Notes: a model not told the origin generated them from the letters alone. DNA of 64,000 bases from Actinomycetospora sp. NBRC 106375 (GCF_030269665.1 NZ_BSTS01000006.1:124001-188000); one strand, 5' to 3'. Shown: positions 32,551 to 41,385, counted from the first letter of the stretch. Numbers and translations are program-made.

Positions 32551-32849
32551 GGGTCACCGTGGTCCGTTCCGGCGGGGTGGCCGGCATGGTCCTCACCGTC
32601 GACGTGGACGCCGCCGAGCTGGACCCGGACGCGGCCACGGCGCTCACCGTGCTCGTCGACGGGTGCGACCTCGTCGACGGTCCCCCGAGCACGGTCGCGG
32701 ACGGGTTCGCCTACGAGGTCACCGTCGCCGGCGACGACGGGTCGGTGCGCCGCGCCCGGTTCGGCCAGGGCGGGGCGCCTCCGGGCGCCGACGCGCTGGT
32801 CGCGTGGGTGATCGACGGCTCCCACGGCACGCGCCGCCTCGGCCGCTGA
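32547..32849 (+). CDS. Emfourin-like M4 protease inhibitor
   Basis: 100 residues. RVTVVRSGGVAGMVLTVDVDAAELDP begins like emfourin, the protealysin inhibitor of Serratia, whose first strand carries R-S-G-G-x-x-G. The middle contains FAYEVTVAGDDGSVRRARFGQG and the end a short helix (ADALVAWVIDG). In the characterised pair it blocks the active site of protealysin and is co-transcribed with it. The GTGA overlap with the M4 gene here supports a bicistronic enzyme-inhibitor unit. Assignment rests on pattern plus context. Confidence 0.82.
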   Translation: MRVTVVRSGGVAGMVLTVDVDAAELDPDAATALTVLVDGCDLVDGPPSTVADGFAYEVTVAGDDGSVRRARFGQGGAPPGADALVAWVIDGSHGTRRLGR

Positions 32850-32860
32850 CCCCCGGCGGC

Positions 32861-33646
32861 TCACCAGTCGCCGAAGTCGAAGCCCCCACCGTCGAACATG
32901 CCGCCGCCGTCGAAGCCGCCGTCCATGCCCGGGTCCATCCCGGGGTCCATGCCCGGATCCATGCCCGGATCCATGCCCGGGTCCATGCCGCCGTCGAACC
33001 CGCCGCCCATGTCGGCGGCCATCACGTCGCCGCCGATCGCGGCGGCGCCGAAGCCGGAGAAGAGCGCGCTCGCGACCATCATCCCGCCGAAGGCGCCCAC
33101 GCCGCCGAGGAGCATCGGCTTCCACCAGGGCTCGGAGTACCAGCCGGCGGGCACGGGGCGGCCGCCGACCATGCCGCCGGGGTAGTAGTGGTTGTTCTGC
33201 GCCGAGGGCTGCGGCGAGCCGGTGACGCTGCGGCCCTCGACATCGACGGACTGCTCCTCGCCGAGGCTGCCCGCGCGGGAGCGCTCGGCCGAGCCGGGGA
33301 GGTCGGGGCCGGGATCCATGCCCATCGCGGTGCGCGCGGCGCGCACGTAGTAGAGGCCCTCGAGCGCCGTGTCGCCGGCCAGCCGGTACTGCTGGGCGGT
33401 CTTGGCCTGCTCGAGCTGCGAGCCGGCGGCGTTGTACCGCTCGCCGGCGTCGGCGAGCGCCTGCTTCGAGGGGTCGTCGCTGCCGGTCAGGTTGAGGACC
33501 TGCCCGCCGAGACGGTCGTACCAACGCCGGGCCTCCGCCTCGGCGTCGCCGAGCTGGTGCTCCGCTGTGGTCCCCCGCCCGCGTCCCCGCGTGAGCACGA
33601 GGGCGAGCAGGCCGCCGACGACGAGCAGGATGAGCAGAATCTCCAC
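32861..33646 (-). CDS. Membrane-anchored protein with GMDP repeats
   Basis: About 261 residues. A single N-terminal helix (VEILLILLVVGGLLALVL) anchors it. A helical middle (about 30-115, AEAEARRWYDRLGGQVLNL, YNAAGSQLEQAKTAQQYRLA, GLYYVRAARTAMG) is followed by a Pro/Tyr region, a hydrophobic Gly-rich stretch (MLLGGVGAFGGMMVASALFSGFGAAA), and a tail of five or six GMDP units then Gly/Phe/Asp repeats ending DFGDW. Family not recognised. GTG at 33646 is preferred to GTG 33655 because GGAGAG then has proper spacing. The repeat DNA is a 12-bp tandem array near 32925-32990. Confidence 0.7.
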   Translation of the reverse strand: MEILLILLVVGGLLALVLTRGRGRGTTAEHQLGDAEAEARRWYDRLGGQVLNLTGSDDPSKQALADAGERYNAAGSQLEQAKTAQQYRLAGDTALEGLYYVRAARTAMGMDPGPDLPGSAERSRAGSLGEEQSVDVEGRSVTGSPQPSAQNNHYYPGGMVGGRPVPAGWYSEPWWKPMLLGGVGAFGGMMVASALFSGFGAAAIGGDVMAADMGGGFDGGMDPGMDPGMDPGMDPGMDPGMDGGFDGGGMFDGGGFDFGDW

Positions 33647-33691
33647 GTTTCCCACTCTCCGCCCGGGTCCTGAGATGCGCCTGTGAGGGAG

Positions 33692-34120
33692 CTAGGGACG
33701 GCGCATCGGCACGTGCGGGATCCCGTCCTCGTCGTAGCCGGGGCCGTCGACCGCGAAGCCGAGGCGCTCGTAGAACCCCTGCGCCTGCACCTGGGCGCCG
33801 AGCACCACCGGCCCGTCGATGCCGCCGAGCACCGCCCGCATCAGCGCCGCCCCCGCGCCCGTGCCCCGGTGCTCGGGCGCGGTGACGATGCGACCGAGCC
33901 GCACCACACCCCCGCCCTCGTCGCCCACGCGCAGGTACGCCGCGACCTCGCCGCCGGGGCCACGGGTCCACACGTGCTCGGCGACCGCGTCGCGGCCGTC
34001 GAGCTCCTGGTAGGCGCACTCCTGCTCGACGACGAACACCCGCACCCGCAGGGCGAGCAGGTCGTAGAGCTCGGCGGGGGTCAGGTCGGCGAAGGCACGG
34101 CGGTTCAGGGCGGGGATCAC
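33692..34120 (-). CDS. GNAT acetyltransferase (ElaA family)
   Basis: 142 residues: [27 protein letters not shown] is the ElaA-type beginning. The acetyl-CoA site is [22 protein letters not shown], and [28 protein letters not shown] closes the fold. Acceptor substrate unknown. GTG at 34120 overlaps the ilvD stop (GTGA), so it is made from the same mRNA as dihydroxy-acid dehydratase; there is no obvious functional link between them. Confidence 0.88.
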   Translation of the reverse strand: MIPALNRRAFADLTPAELYDLLALRVRVFVVEQECAYQELDGRDAVAEHVWTRGPGGEVAAYLRVGDEGGGVVRLGRIVTAPEHRGTGAGAALMRAVLGGIDGPVVLGAQVQAQGFYERLGFAVDGPGYDEDGIPHVPMRRP

Positions 34121-35805
34121 GCGAACCCGACGACGGCCCCCTCGGCCGCCGAGCCGACCAGGCGCGCGTACTTGCCCAGCACCCCGGTGCGGTGCTTGGG
34201 CGGCGGCGTGGTCCAGCCCTCCGCGCGCGCCGCGAGCTCCTCGGGGGAGATCAGCAGGTCGAGCGTGCGGGCGGCGAGGTCGAGCCGGATCCGGTCGCCG
34301 TCGCGGACGAACGCGATCGGGCCGCCGTGGTCGGCCTCCGGGGCCACGTGGCCGACGCAGAGGCCCGTCGTCCCGCCCGAGAAGCGGCCGTCGGTGAGCA
34401 GCAGGACGTCCTTGCCGAGACCGGCGCCCTTGATGGCGCCGGTGACCGCCAGCATCTCCCGCATCCCGGGCCCGCCGCGAGGCCCCTCGTTGCGGATGAC
34501 GACGACGTCGCCGGGCTGCAGCCCGTCCGGACCGGACGACTCGACGGCCTCCATGGCCCCCTGCTCGCCGTCGAAGACCCGCGCGGTGCCCTCGAAGGAC
34601 GCCGTGTCGAAGCCCGCCGACTTGACCACCGCGCCGTCGGGGGCGAGCGAGCCGCGCAGGATCGTCAGCCCGCCGGTGGGGTGGATGGGGTTCGACAGCG
34701 GCCGCAGGATGTCGCCGTCGAGGCCCTCCGGGCGCAGGTCGTCGAGGTTCTCCGCGACCGTCTTCCCGGTGACGGTCAGGCAGTCGCCGTGGATGAGCCC
34801 GGCGTCGAGCAGGGCCTTCATCACCACCGGCACGCCGCCGACCCGGTCGACGGTGTTCATCATCCAGCGCCCGAACGGCTTGACGTCGGCGAGGTGCGGC
34901 ACCTTGTCGCCGATGCGGTTGAAGTCGTCGAGGACCAGCTCGACACCGGCCTCCCGCGCGATCGCGAGCAGGTGCAGCACGGCGTTGGTCGACCCGCCGA
35001 AGGCCATGACGATCGCGATCGCGTTCTCGAAGGCCTCGCGGGTCATGATGTCGCGGGCGGTGTGGCCCCGGGCGAGCATCCCGACCACGGCGTCGCCGGA
35101 GGCGCGGGCGAAGCCGTCGCGGCGGCGGTCGGCGCTCGGCGGCGAGGACGAGCCGGGCAGCGACATCCCCATCGCCTCGGCGGCGCAGGCCATGGTGTTG
35201 GCGGTGTACATGCCGCCGCAGGCGCCCTCGCCGGGGCAGATCGCGCGCTCGATCTCGTCGACCTTCTCGCGGCTGATCAGGCCGCGCGCGCAGGCCCCGA
35301 CGGCCTCGAAGGCGTCGATGATCGACACCTCCTTGCCGTCCACGGTGCCCGGCATGATCGAGCCGGCGTAGAGGAAGACCGAGGCGAGGTCGAGGCGCGC
35401 GGCGGCCATGAGCATGCCGGGAAGGGACTTGTCGCAGCCCGCGAGCGTGATCGTGCCGTCGAGGCGCTCGGCGGACACGACCGTCTCCACCGAGTCGGCG
35501 ATGACCTCCCGGCTGACCAGCGAGTAGTGCATGCCGACGTGGCCCATGGAGATCCCGTCGGACACCGAGATCGTGCCGAACTCCATCGGGTAGCCGCCGG
35601 CGTGGTGCACGCCCTCCTTGGCCGCGGAGGCCAGGCGGTCGAGCGAGAGGTTGCACGGGGTGATCTCGTTCCACGACGACGCGACCCCGATCTGCGGCTT
35701 CGCGAAGTCGTCGTCACGCATGCCGACCGCGCGCAACATGCCGCGGGCCGCGGCCCGCTCCATCCCGTCGGTGACGTCACGGCTGCGGGGCTTGAGGTCG
35801 GCCAT
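34117..35805 (-). CDS. ilvD: Dihydroxy-acid dehydratase
   Basis: 562 residues; converts 2,3-dihydroxy-isovalerate and -methylvalerate to 2-keto acids in branched-chain amino acid synthesis. Iron-sulfur cysteines are Cys51 (ITPCNLS), Cys124 (AGCDKS) and Cys196 ([12 protein letters not shown]), the three-Cys pattern of the [2Fe-2S] DHAD group. Further signatures are [20 protein letters not shown] and [19 protein letters not shown] at 35805 starts [14 protein letters not shown], the normal family start. Stand-alone; no other ilv genes are near. Confidence 0.94.
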   Translation of the reverse strand: MADLKPRSRDVTDGMERAAARGMLRAVGMRDDDFAKPQIGVASSWNEITPCNLSLDRLASAAKEGVHHAGGYPMEFGTISVSDGISMGHVGMHYSLVSREVIADSVETVVSAERLDGTITLAGCDKSLPGMLMAAARLDLASVFLYAGSIMPGTVDGKEVSIIDAFEAVGACARGLISREKVDEIERAICPGEGACGGMYTANTMACAAEAMGMSLPGSSSPPSADRRRDGFARASGDAVVGMLARGHTARDIMTREAFENAIAIVMAFGGSTNAVLHLLAIAREAGVELVLDDFNRIGDKVPHLADVKPFGRWMMNTVDRVGGVPVVMKALLDAGLIHGDCLTVTGKTVAENLDDLRPEGLDGDILRPLSNPIHPTGGLTILRGSLAPDGAVVKSAGFDTASFEGTARVFDGEQGAMEAVESSGPDGLQPGDVVVIRNEGPRGGPGMREMLAVTGAIKGAGLGKDVLLLTDGRFSGGTTGLCVGHVAPEADHGGPIAFVRDGDRIRLDLAARTLDLLISPEELAARAEGWTTPPPKHRTGVLGKYARLVGSAAEGAVVGFA

Positions 35806-35857
35806 GAGGCGAACGTAACGCTTGTCGACCACCCGGGCCCGAGGCACACTCGCCCGC

Positions 35858-35938
35858 ATGTCCGGGGAGACGCTCGAGCGGTTCTGGCCGAGCCGTCGCC
35901 CCGACGCGTACGACGAGCTCTGTCGCCGGGGCGCCTGA
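35858..35938 (+). CDS. Possible 26-residue small protein
   Basis: ATG at 35858 opens a short frame reading [15 protein letters not shown] and ending CRRGA before TGA. It lies in the 218-base gap between ilvD and the luciferase-like gene. No strong ribosome binding site is seen and no family is recognised. The W/R/Y composition is not typical of random GC-rich frames, so I list it tentatively; it could also be the relic of a longer gene. Confidence 0.2.
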   Translation: MSGETLERFWPSRRPDAYDELCRRGA

Positions 35939-36023
35939 CCGCCCCGAGGGATTCCTCGCGCCGGTCGCCAGGCGCCGTCCGCCCGTGCCGGACCCCCGCG
36001 ACCACCCCAGGAGCTCGCCCGCC

Positions 36024-36455
36024 ATGACCACCGTCGCCCCGCCCCGCGTCGTCCACCTCGACCCCGTCGACCACGGGCTCGTGACACCAGCCGGCGGTTC
36101 CCGCGACCTCGACGCCATGCTCGACCGGGCCCGGGCGGCCGAGGCCGACGGCGCCACCGTGCTCGTCGTCCCCACCGCCGGCGCCGACGCCCCGGCCCGC
36201 CACCACTGGCCGGCCACCGCCCAGGCGCTCGCCGTCCTGCTCGCGACGACCACGGCGCGGGTCGCGCTCGACGTCCCCGCCGCCGCCTGGGATCCGACGG
36301 CCCTGGCGCGCTTCGCCGCGAGCGCCTCCGGTCTCGCCGGAGGGCGCCTGGTGATCCGGGCCGTGGGCGCGGGCGCTGCGACGTTCGCCGCGGAGCTCTC
36401 GGCGCGCTGGCCGGGCGGCGTCGTCGTCGGTGACGACGACGCCGCTCTCGCCTGA
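36024..36455 (+). CDS. Short luciferase-like (LLM) protein, probably truncated
   Basis: 143 residues. [91 protein letters not shown] follows the order of beta-alpha units 1-4 of bacterial luciferase/SsuD-type flavin monooxygenases (pattern T-T-x-R-V-A...ASGLAGGRL). Those enzymes need about 330-400 residues for a full TIM barrel, so this is a half-barrel. GGAG lies upstream of ATG 36024 and GC is normal, so it may be a maintained small protein rather than debris. No catalytic assignment is possible. Confidence 0.55.
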   Translation: MTTVAPPRVVHLDPVDHGLVTPAGGSRDLDAMLDRARAAEADGATVLVVPTAGADAPARHHWPATAQALAVLLATTTARVALDVPAAAWDPTALARFAASASGLAGGRLVIRAVGAGAATFAAELSARWPGGVVVGDDDAALA

Positions 36456-36502
36456 CCGCCCGCCCCGGCCGCGCGGAGACGGCCGTCACAGTCGGGCCTG
36501 AT

Positions 36503-36558
36503 AGTTGACGTCTCAACAGTGAGTGCTACGCTGTGCCTTGAAAGTTGATGCTTCAAGT
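36503..36558 (+). promoter_or_regulatory. Promoter with two MarR-like boxes before yceI-type gene
   Basis: AGTTGACGTCTCAACA (36503-36518) and AGTTGATGCTTCAAGT (36543-36558) are similar imperfect palindromes 40 bp apart. TTGACG (36505-36510) and TACGCT (36527-36532), 16 bases apart, could be -35 and -10 elements, so the first box covers the -35 and the second lies just past the start site. This layout suits repression by a MarR/OhrR-type dimer. Confidence 0.55.
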
Positions 36559-36573
36559 CCCACGGAGGACACG

Positions 36574-37128
36574 ATGACCGAGACCGCCGCGCCGACCCTC
36601 GAGCTCGCGGGCGACTACCAGCTCGACCCCGCGCACACGCGCATCGGTTTCACCGCGCGCCACGCCATGGTCACGAAGGTCCGGGGCTCGTTCGGCGAGT
36701 TCCGCGGCACCGCGACGATCGGCGAGGACGCGTCGCTGTCGTCGACCGAGATCGTCATCGCCGCCAGCAGCCTGGACACCGGCCAGGAGCAGCGCGACGG
36801 TCACGTCCAGGGCGACGACTTCCTGGCCGTGAACGTCTACCCGGAGATCACCTTCCGTTCGACCTCGGTCGAGAAGGACGGCGACACCTACAACATCACC
36901 GGCGACCTGACGATCCGCGACACCACGAAGTCGGTGACCGTCCCGTTCGAGTTCACCGGCCTGGCCAAGGACCCGTTCGGCAACGTCCGCGCCGGCTTCG
37001 AGGGCGCCACCACGATCAACCGCAAGGACTGGGGCATCACGTTCAACGCCGCGCTCGAGACCGGCGGCGTGCTGGTGTCCGAGAAGATCGGCCTCGAGTT
37101 CGACGTCTCGGCGATCAAGGAGGCCTGA
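36574..37128 (+). CDS. YceI-family lipocalin-like protein
   Basis: 184 residues of the YceI fold, an extended eight-strand barrel that binds isoprenoid or amide lipids: GDYQLDPAHTRIGFTARHAMVTKVRGSFGEFRGTA, the conserved D-x-R-D/D-x-H-V segment (GQEQRDGHVQGDDFLAVNVYPEITF), GDLTIRDTTKSV and INRKDWGITFNAALETGGVLVSEKIGLEFDV. No signal peptide, so cytosolic in contrast to E. coli YceI. ATG at 36574 has GGAGG. The paired operator-like boxes upstream suggest it is induced by a small molecule or oxidant. Confidence 0.9.
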   Translation: MTETAAPTLELAGDYQLDPAHTRIGFTARHAMVTKVRGSFGEFRGTATIGEDASLSSTEIVIAASSLDTGQEQRDGHVQGDDFLAVNVYPEITFRSTSVEKDGDTYNITGDLTIRDTTKSVTVPFEFTGLAKDPFGNVRAGFEGATTINRKDWGITFNAALETGGVLVSEKIGLEFDVSAIKEA

Positions 37129-37162
37129 GCCTCTGGCGAGCCCGACACGGCCCGCGCCCTCC

Positions 37163-38218
37163 TCACGGGGACGCGGGCCGTCGCGCGTCCGGGGCCGGGT
37201 CCGGGTCCGGCACCACCGCGCCGCGCTGTTCCGGGATCTCCGGCGCGGGCTCGCCGTCGAACGTCACGTCGACGGTCTGGTGGTCCTTCTGCCGCTCGGA
37301 CTCCGCGTAGAAGGCGTAGGCGCGCCGGTCGGCGGCGGTGGTGTCCCGGTCCTCGGGATACATGCTGAACAGGCTGCGCGGGAGCAGGCGCCGGGCCAGC
37401 ACGCTGTCGAGCTCGGCGCAGAGCACGAAGACCGACCCGGCGAGGTAGAGCCAGGCCATCAGCCCGAGCACGATGCCGAACAGCCCGTAGGTGGCGCTCG
37501 CGCCCTGCAGCCGGGTGCCCACGAGCCACGTACCGATCGAGAGCAGCAGCTGCCACGTCACGCCGGCCACGACCGCGGCGATCCAGCGGTCGCGCAGGTT
37601 GCCGGGCCGGGCCGAGAGCAGGTGGTAGGCCAGCAGGAACAGGCCGATGTTGACGACGACGCCGGCGAGCGTGGCGACGGTGCCGACAAGCGTGCCGAGT
37701 CCCGTCGTCGCCCCCACCGTCGTGGCCAGCGCCGACAGCCCGGCGGTGAGCAGCATCCCGATGCCCACGATCACGATCACGAGCGCGCCCTTGCCGTAGG
37801 CGGCGTGGATGCTCGCGCGTTCCGCGCGCGGGACCGACCAGATCCGGTCGAGCGCGTGCTGGGCGGCGTGCATGACCCCGAGCGCGCCGTAGACGGCGAC
37901 GAGGACGCCCACCACCAGGGCGGCCGGGTTCCCGGTGAGGGTGTGCACGTTGTTCTGGAGCTGGTCGCCGATCACCGGCACGTTGCGCAGCGCCGTGCTG
38001 AGGACGGCCTGCTGGGCGGCGGGGTCGCCGTGCAGGACGTAGCCGAGCACGGTGACCGCGAGCAGGAGCAGCGGGAAGAGCGACAGGAAGCCGTAGTACG
38101 CGAGCAGCGCAGCGAGGTAGGTGCCCTCGTCGTCGACGAACTTGTAGACCACCGCCACGGGCAGGGCCGCCCACCGGTGCCGGCGCTGGAACGCGTCGAT
38201 CCGCCTCGAGAAGCCCAC
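37163..38218 (-). CDS. YihY/BrkB-family inner membrane protein
   Basis: About 351 residues with six helices: DDEGTYLAALLAYYGFLSLFPLLLLAVTVLGYVL is the family hallmark (A-A-L-x-Y-Y-x-x-x-S-x-x-P). HAAQHALDRIWSVPRAERAS, then pairs of helices up to GLMAWLYLAGSVFVLCAELDSVLARR follow. A polar C-terminal tail of about 65 residues contains DRRAYAFYAESER. Function unresolved (an old RNase BN label is wrong; BrkB is serum resistance). GTG at 38218 has GGGAGAGG upstream and is preferred to the longer open frame to 38356. Confidence 0.88.
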   Translation of the reverse strand: MGFSRRIDAFQRRHRWAALPVAVVYKFVDDEGTYLAALLAYYGFLSLFPLLLLAVTVLGYVLHGDPAAQQAVLSTALRNVPVIGDQLQNNVHTLTGNPAALVVGVLVAVYGALGVMHAAQHALDRIWSVPRAERASIHAAYGKGALVIVIVGIGMLLTAGLSALATTVGATTGLGTLVGTVATLAGVVVNIGLFLLAYHLLSARPGNLRDRWIAAVVAGVTWQLLLSIGTWLVGTRLQGASATYGLFGIVLGLMAWLYLAGSVFVLCAELDSVLARRLLPRSLFSMYPEDRDTTAADRRAYAFYAESERQKDHQTVDVTFDGEPAPEIPEQRGAVVPDPDPAPDARRPASP

Positions 38219-38395
38219 CGCGCCACCTCTCCCGACCCCCGCACAGGTGAGTACCCCGTTCGTGGCACGGCCGCAACGGGCACCTGGTGCGCGACCGATC
38301 GGACAGCCACGACCTGAGCGAGGGGTGGGCTGGTTCCCCTCGGATGCGACCGCCACACTGGCGGCCCCACACGCCGATCACCGGGAGGGTCCAGC

Positions 38396-38890
38396 GTGGA
38401 GTTCGACGTGCTGGTCGAGGTGCCGCAGGGCAGTCGCAACAAGTACGAGATGGATCACGAGACGGGGCGGCTGCGGCTGGACCGCACGCTGTTCACGGCC
38501 ACGCGCTACCCCGCGGACTACGGCTATATCGAGAACACCCTCGGGCAGGACGACGACCCGCTCGACGCGCTCGTCCTCATCCAGCAGCCGACCTTCCCCG
38601 GCTGCCTGGTGCGCAGCCGCGCGATCGGCATGTTCCGCATGACCGACGAGGCCGGCGGCGACGACAAGGTGCTCTGCGTGCCCAGCGAGGACCCGCGCCT
38701 GGAGCACCTGCGCGACATCCACCACCTCGACGAGTACCACCGCATGGAGATCCAGCATTTCTTCGAGGTCTACAAGGCCCTCGAGCCCGACAAGACGGTC
38801 GAGGGCCACGAGTGGGTCGGGCGGGCCGCGGCCGAGAAGGAGGTCCAGGCCTCGCTGGACCGCGCCACGAAGGCGGGCTACCGGACGTGA
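38396..38890 (+). CDS. ppa: Inorganic pyrophosphatase (family I)
   Basis: 164 residues. [53 protein letters not shown] (signature D-x-D-P-x-D with the catalytic Asp residues) and [27 protein letters not shown] are the standard features. It hydrolyses PPi in the cytosol using Mg2+. GTG at 38396 follows GGGAGGG closely. It is divergent from the YihY gene; the 177-base interval should hold both promoters. The next gene starts 16 bases after its stop. Confidence 0.96.
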   Translation: MEFDVLVEVPQGSRNKYEMDHETGRLRLDRTLFTATRYPADYGYIENTLGQDDDPLDALVLIQQPTFPGCLVRSRAIGMFRMTDEAGGDDKVLCVPSEDPRLEHLRDIHHLDEYHRMEIQHFFEVYKALEPDKTVEGHEWVGRAAAEKEVQASLDRATKAGYRT

Positions 38891-38906
38891 CCCCGGGATC
38901 GACACC

Positions 38907-39437
38907 GTGACCGAGCCCCCGGACCCGCCGCCGACCATCGCGACCATGCGCACGATCGGCATGGTCTGGCTGGTCGTCGGCGGCGTGGCGATCGTCGTCG
39001 GGGCGATCGCCACGGTGGCCGCGGTCGCCATCTTCGGGGTGCTCGCGGTGCTGCTCGGCGGTGGCCTCGTGGCCATCCAGCAGGTCCGGGCGCGGTCGGC
39101 GATCCGGGCGTCGCGGACGCTGACCAACACGCCGCCCCCGCCCGCGGCGCCGCCCCCGAACACCCCCGGACCCCGGCGCTCGGCGTCGGCCGGGCCCACC
39201 CCGGGGCCGCCCGACGGCAGCACCGGCGGGCCGTCCTCGACGGGCGACGACACGGGTGCCGAGGCGGCGGTCGGGTCGACGTCGGCCTCCGGGGACGGCT
39301 CTAGGGACGACGGCTCCGGGGACGACACCCATGAGGCGGAGATCGTGGAGGAGCGGGAGCCGTCGATCTCCGACGAGGAGGACGGCACCGGGTCGCGCAG
39401 CGAGGACGACGACCCCCCGGGATCCCGCCGCGACTGA
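38907..39437 (+). CDS. Small membrane protein with acidic/proline-rich tail
   Basis: 176 residues. Two helices (about 15-60, MVWLVVGGVAIVVGAIATVAAV and a second segment ending GGGLVAIQQ) precede a long disordered tail, first Pro-rich, then Ser/Asp/Glu-rich (GDGSRDDGSGDDTHEAEIVEE). GTG start 16 bases after ppa suggests co-transcription. No family recognised. Low-complexity composition makes homology weak, but it has a clear membrane anchor and a consistent frame. Confidence 0.6.
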   Translation: MTEPPDPPPTIATMRTIGMVWLVVGGVAIVVGAIATVAAVAIFGVLAVLLGGGLVAIQQVRARSAIRASRTLTNTPPPPAAPPPNTPGPRRSASAGPTPGPPDGSTGGPSSTGDDTGAEAAVGSTSASGDGSRDDGSGDDTHEAEIVEEREPSISDEEDGTGSRSEDDDPPGSRRD

Positions 39438-39514
39438 ACGCCCGTGACGCGTGACACCACCGGCCCTCGGGTAGGTGGTGGACGACGCCGCCGTCGACCC
39501 CAGGAGACCCCGCC

Positions 39515-39841
39515 GTGCCGACGCCCACCGAAGACGACCGCAACCTGCTCACCGTGATCGCCCACATGAAGGCCCTGCCCGGCAAGGAGGCGCAGCTGCG
39601 CTCGGAGCTCGAGCAGCTCGTCTCCCCCACCCTGGCCGAGGACGGGAACGTCAACTACGACCTGCACGTGGCCGTCGACGACCCGGGGACGTTCTACTTC
39701 TACGAGAACTGGAAGAGCCCGGGCCACCTCGAGGCGCACATGGCCAACAGCCACCTCGTGGAGTTCGCCGGCAAGCTCGACGAGTACCTCGTCGGCGGCG
39801 CCGACGGCCTGACGATCACGCAGCTGCAGCGCATCAAGTGA
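39515..39841 (+). CDS. Antibiotic biosynthesis monooxygenase (ABM)-domain protein
   Basis: 108 residues: NLLTVIAHMKALPGKEAQLRSELEQLV, EDGNVNYDLHVAVDDPGTFYFYENWKSPGHLEAHMANSHL. This is the dimeric ferredoxin-like ABM/YgiN pattern (quinol monooxygenases, haem-degrading relatives). The conserved W-K-S-x-x-x-L-x-x-H segment is intact. Cofactor-free oxidation of quinols is the known activity of some members; the substrate here is unknown. GTG at 39515. Confidence 0.85.
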   Translation: MPTPTEDDRNLLTVIAHMKALPGKEAQLRSELEQLVSPTLAEDGNVNYDLHVAVDDPGTFYFYENWKSPGHLEAHMANSHLVEFAGKLDEYLVGGADGLTITQLQRIK

Positions 39842-39872
39842 CGCGGGAGACGGAGCGCAGCGGAGCTCGACC

Positions 39873-41021
39873 ATGAGCTCCGGCGGCCCCTCTCCGCGCA
39901 CGGTCGCCTCGGCGATGGCCGAGGCGGCCGCGGCGTGGATCGACACCCTCGACGCGGAGCAGCGGGCGGTCGGCGCCTGGGACTGGCCGGGCTCGAAGGC
40001 CGCCGACGCCGAGCGGGTGCGGTGGTTCTACACGCCGACCGACCACGGCGGCCTCACCGTCCACCAGCAGCGCCCCCACCAGCACCGCGCCGCGATGCGG
40101 CTGCTGGCGACCGGACTGTCGGAGGAGGGGTACGTCACCGCCTCGACGATCATGGGCCTGGAGAACGTCCTCGACCGCACCGAGGGCTTCACCACGGGGT
40201 TCGACCGCGACCGCGGCCGCGACCCGGGCATGTACTACCTGCGGGTCTTCGGCGACCCGACCGGCAACGGGCCCTGGTCGTGGCGCTTCGGCGGGCACCA
40301 CGTGTCGGTGCACCACCTCGTCCTCGACGGCGAGGCGGCCGCGGGCAGCCCGTGCTTCCTCGGGGCCGACCCGATGGTCTCGCCGCTGCTCGGAGGCCGG
40401 GAGCTGCGCCCGCTGGGCGGGATCGAGGACTCGGCCCGCCAGCTGCTGCACGCCCTGGACGCCGAGCAGCGCTCGCGCGCCGTGCTGACGCCGACCGCGC
40501 CCGCGGACATCATCAGCGCCAACCGCGTGCGGCCCATCCCCGGCGACCGGCTGATCCCGCTGCCCGACATCTGGCGCGGTCACTTCGCGCAGGACCTCGA
40601 GGACCGGCTCTGGTCGATGCACGACGGCCTCGAGAGCCGGCTCGGGGTCACCGACACCGACCGGTCGGCCACCGAGCTCACCGCGACGCCCCGCGGGCTG
40701 CCTGCGTCGGAGATGACCGCCGACCAGCGGGAGATGCTGCGCGGGGTGCTGGAGACCTACGTCGGCCGGATGCCGCCGGGCGTCGTGGAGCGCGAGCGGG
40801 CCCGGTTCGACGGGGACGCCCTCGACGGCGTCGCGTTCGCCTGGGCCGGCGGGGCCGAGCGCGGTCAGCCGCACTACTACCGTCTCCAGGGCCCCCGGTT
40901 GCTCGCGGAGTGGGACCACACGCAGCGCGGGGTGAACCACGCGCACTCCGTGTGGCGCGACCCCGGCCACGACTTCGGGCTCGACCTCCTCGGCGAGCAC
41001 CTCGCCGAGCACCACGAGTGA
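39873..41021 (+). CDS. DUF3500-family protein
   Basis: 382 residues. Characteristic blocks: WDWPGSKAADAERVRWFYTPTDHGGLTV, TASTIMGLENVLDRTEG, MYYLRVFGDPTGNGPWSWRFGGHHVSVHHLVLDG, and the C-terminal WDHTQRGVNHAHSVWRDPGHDFGLDLLGEHL. The His-rich GGHHxSVHH and NHAHSVWRD motifs suggest metal binding and recall DUF3500, a family without known function. ATG at 39873; no signal peptide. It stands 31 bases after the ABM gene and may be co-transcribed with it. Confidence 0.8.
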   Translation: MSSGGPSPRTVASAMAEAAAAWIDTLDAEQRAVGAWDWPGSKAADAERVRWFYTPTDHGGLTVHQQRPHQHRAAMRLLATGLSEEGYVTASTIMGLENVLDRTEGFTTGFDRDRGRDPGMYYLRVFGDPTGNGPWSWRFGGHHVSVHHLVLDGEAAAGSPCFLGADPMVSPLLGGRELRPLGGIEDSARQLLHALDAEQRSRAVLTPTAPADIISANRVRPIPGDRLIPLPDIWRGHFAQDLEDRLWSMHDGLESRLGVTDTDRSATELTATPRGLPASEMTADQREMLRGVLETYVGRMPPGVVERERARFDGDALDGVAFAWAGGAERGQPHYYRLQGPRLLAEWDHTQRGVNHAHSVWRDPGHDFGLDLLGEHLAEHHE

Positions 41022-41101
41022 CACCAATCGTGACGTCGCACCTGACACCACGGGACGTGGTAAGCAGGAGAGGACGCCACCGGAACCAGAGAGGTGACCC
41101 C

Positions 41102-41383
41102 ATGGCACTGATGCGCAGGGTCGCGGCCCTCGGCGCCGCCGTCGCCGCCGCGCGGCAGTACGCCCGCCAGAACCCCGAGAAGGTCAACAAGTACACCGAC
41201 CAGGCGGCCGCCTTCGTCGACAGCCGCACCGGCGGCCGGTACCGCAAGCACATCGACTCCGCGGTGCGCCAGGTCCGCAAGCAGACGAGCATCCCGGGAC
41301 GCACGCAGCCGTTCCCGGAGCCGCAGTACTACGGCCCGCAGTCGGCGACGCGCTACCCGAGCCAGCGCACCGACCGCTCCTGA
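41102..41383 (+). CDS. Rv0909/MT0933-like antitoxin-family protein
   Basis: 93 residues. ARQYARQNPEKVNKYTDQAAAFVDSRTGGRYRKHIDSAVRQVRKQ follows the repeated helical pattern of the MT0933 antitoxin family (K-V-x-x-x-x-D-x-x-A-x-x-V-D-x-x-T-G-G-K-Y). The tail is Pro/Gln/Tyr rich. No toxin gene (Rv0910-like) lies beside it, so a lone role in envelope or DNA stress is as likely as an antitoxin. ATG at 41102 has AGAGAGGTG upstream. The SDR gene begins 2 bases after its stop. Confidence 0.7.
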   Translation: MALMRRVAALGAAVAAARQYARQNPEKVNKYTDQAAAFVDSRTGGRYRKHIDSAVRQVRKQTSIPGRTQPFPEPQYYGPQSATRYPSQRTDRS

Positions 41384-41385
41384 GC

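Noticed and set aside
32925-32990. Short tandem array resembling a CRISPR or minisatellite
   Set aside because: It is the 12-bp coding repeat for GMDP units in a continuous frame, without unique spacers.
41102-41383. Toxin-antitoxin system around the Rv0909-like protein
   Set aside because: No toxin-like gene (SRPBCC Rv0910 type or other) is adjacent; neighbours are DUF3500 and SDR genes.
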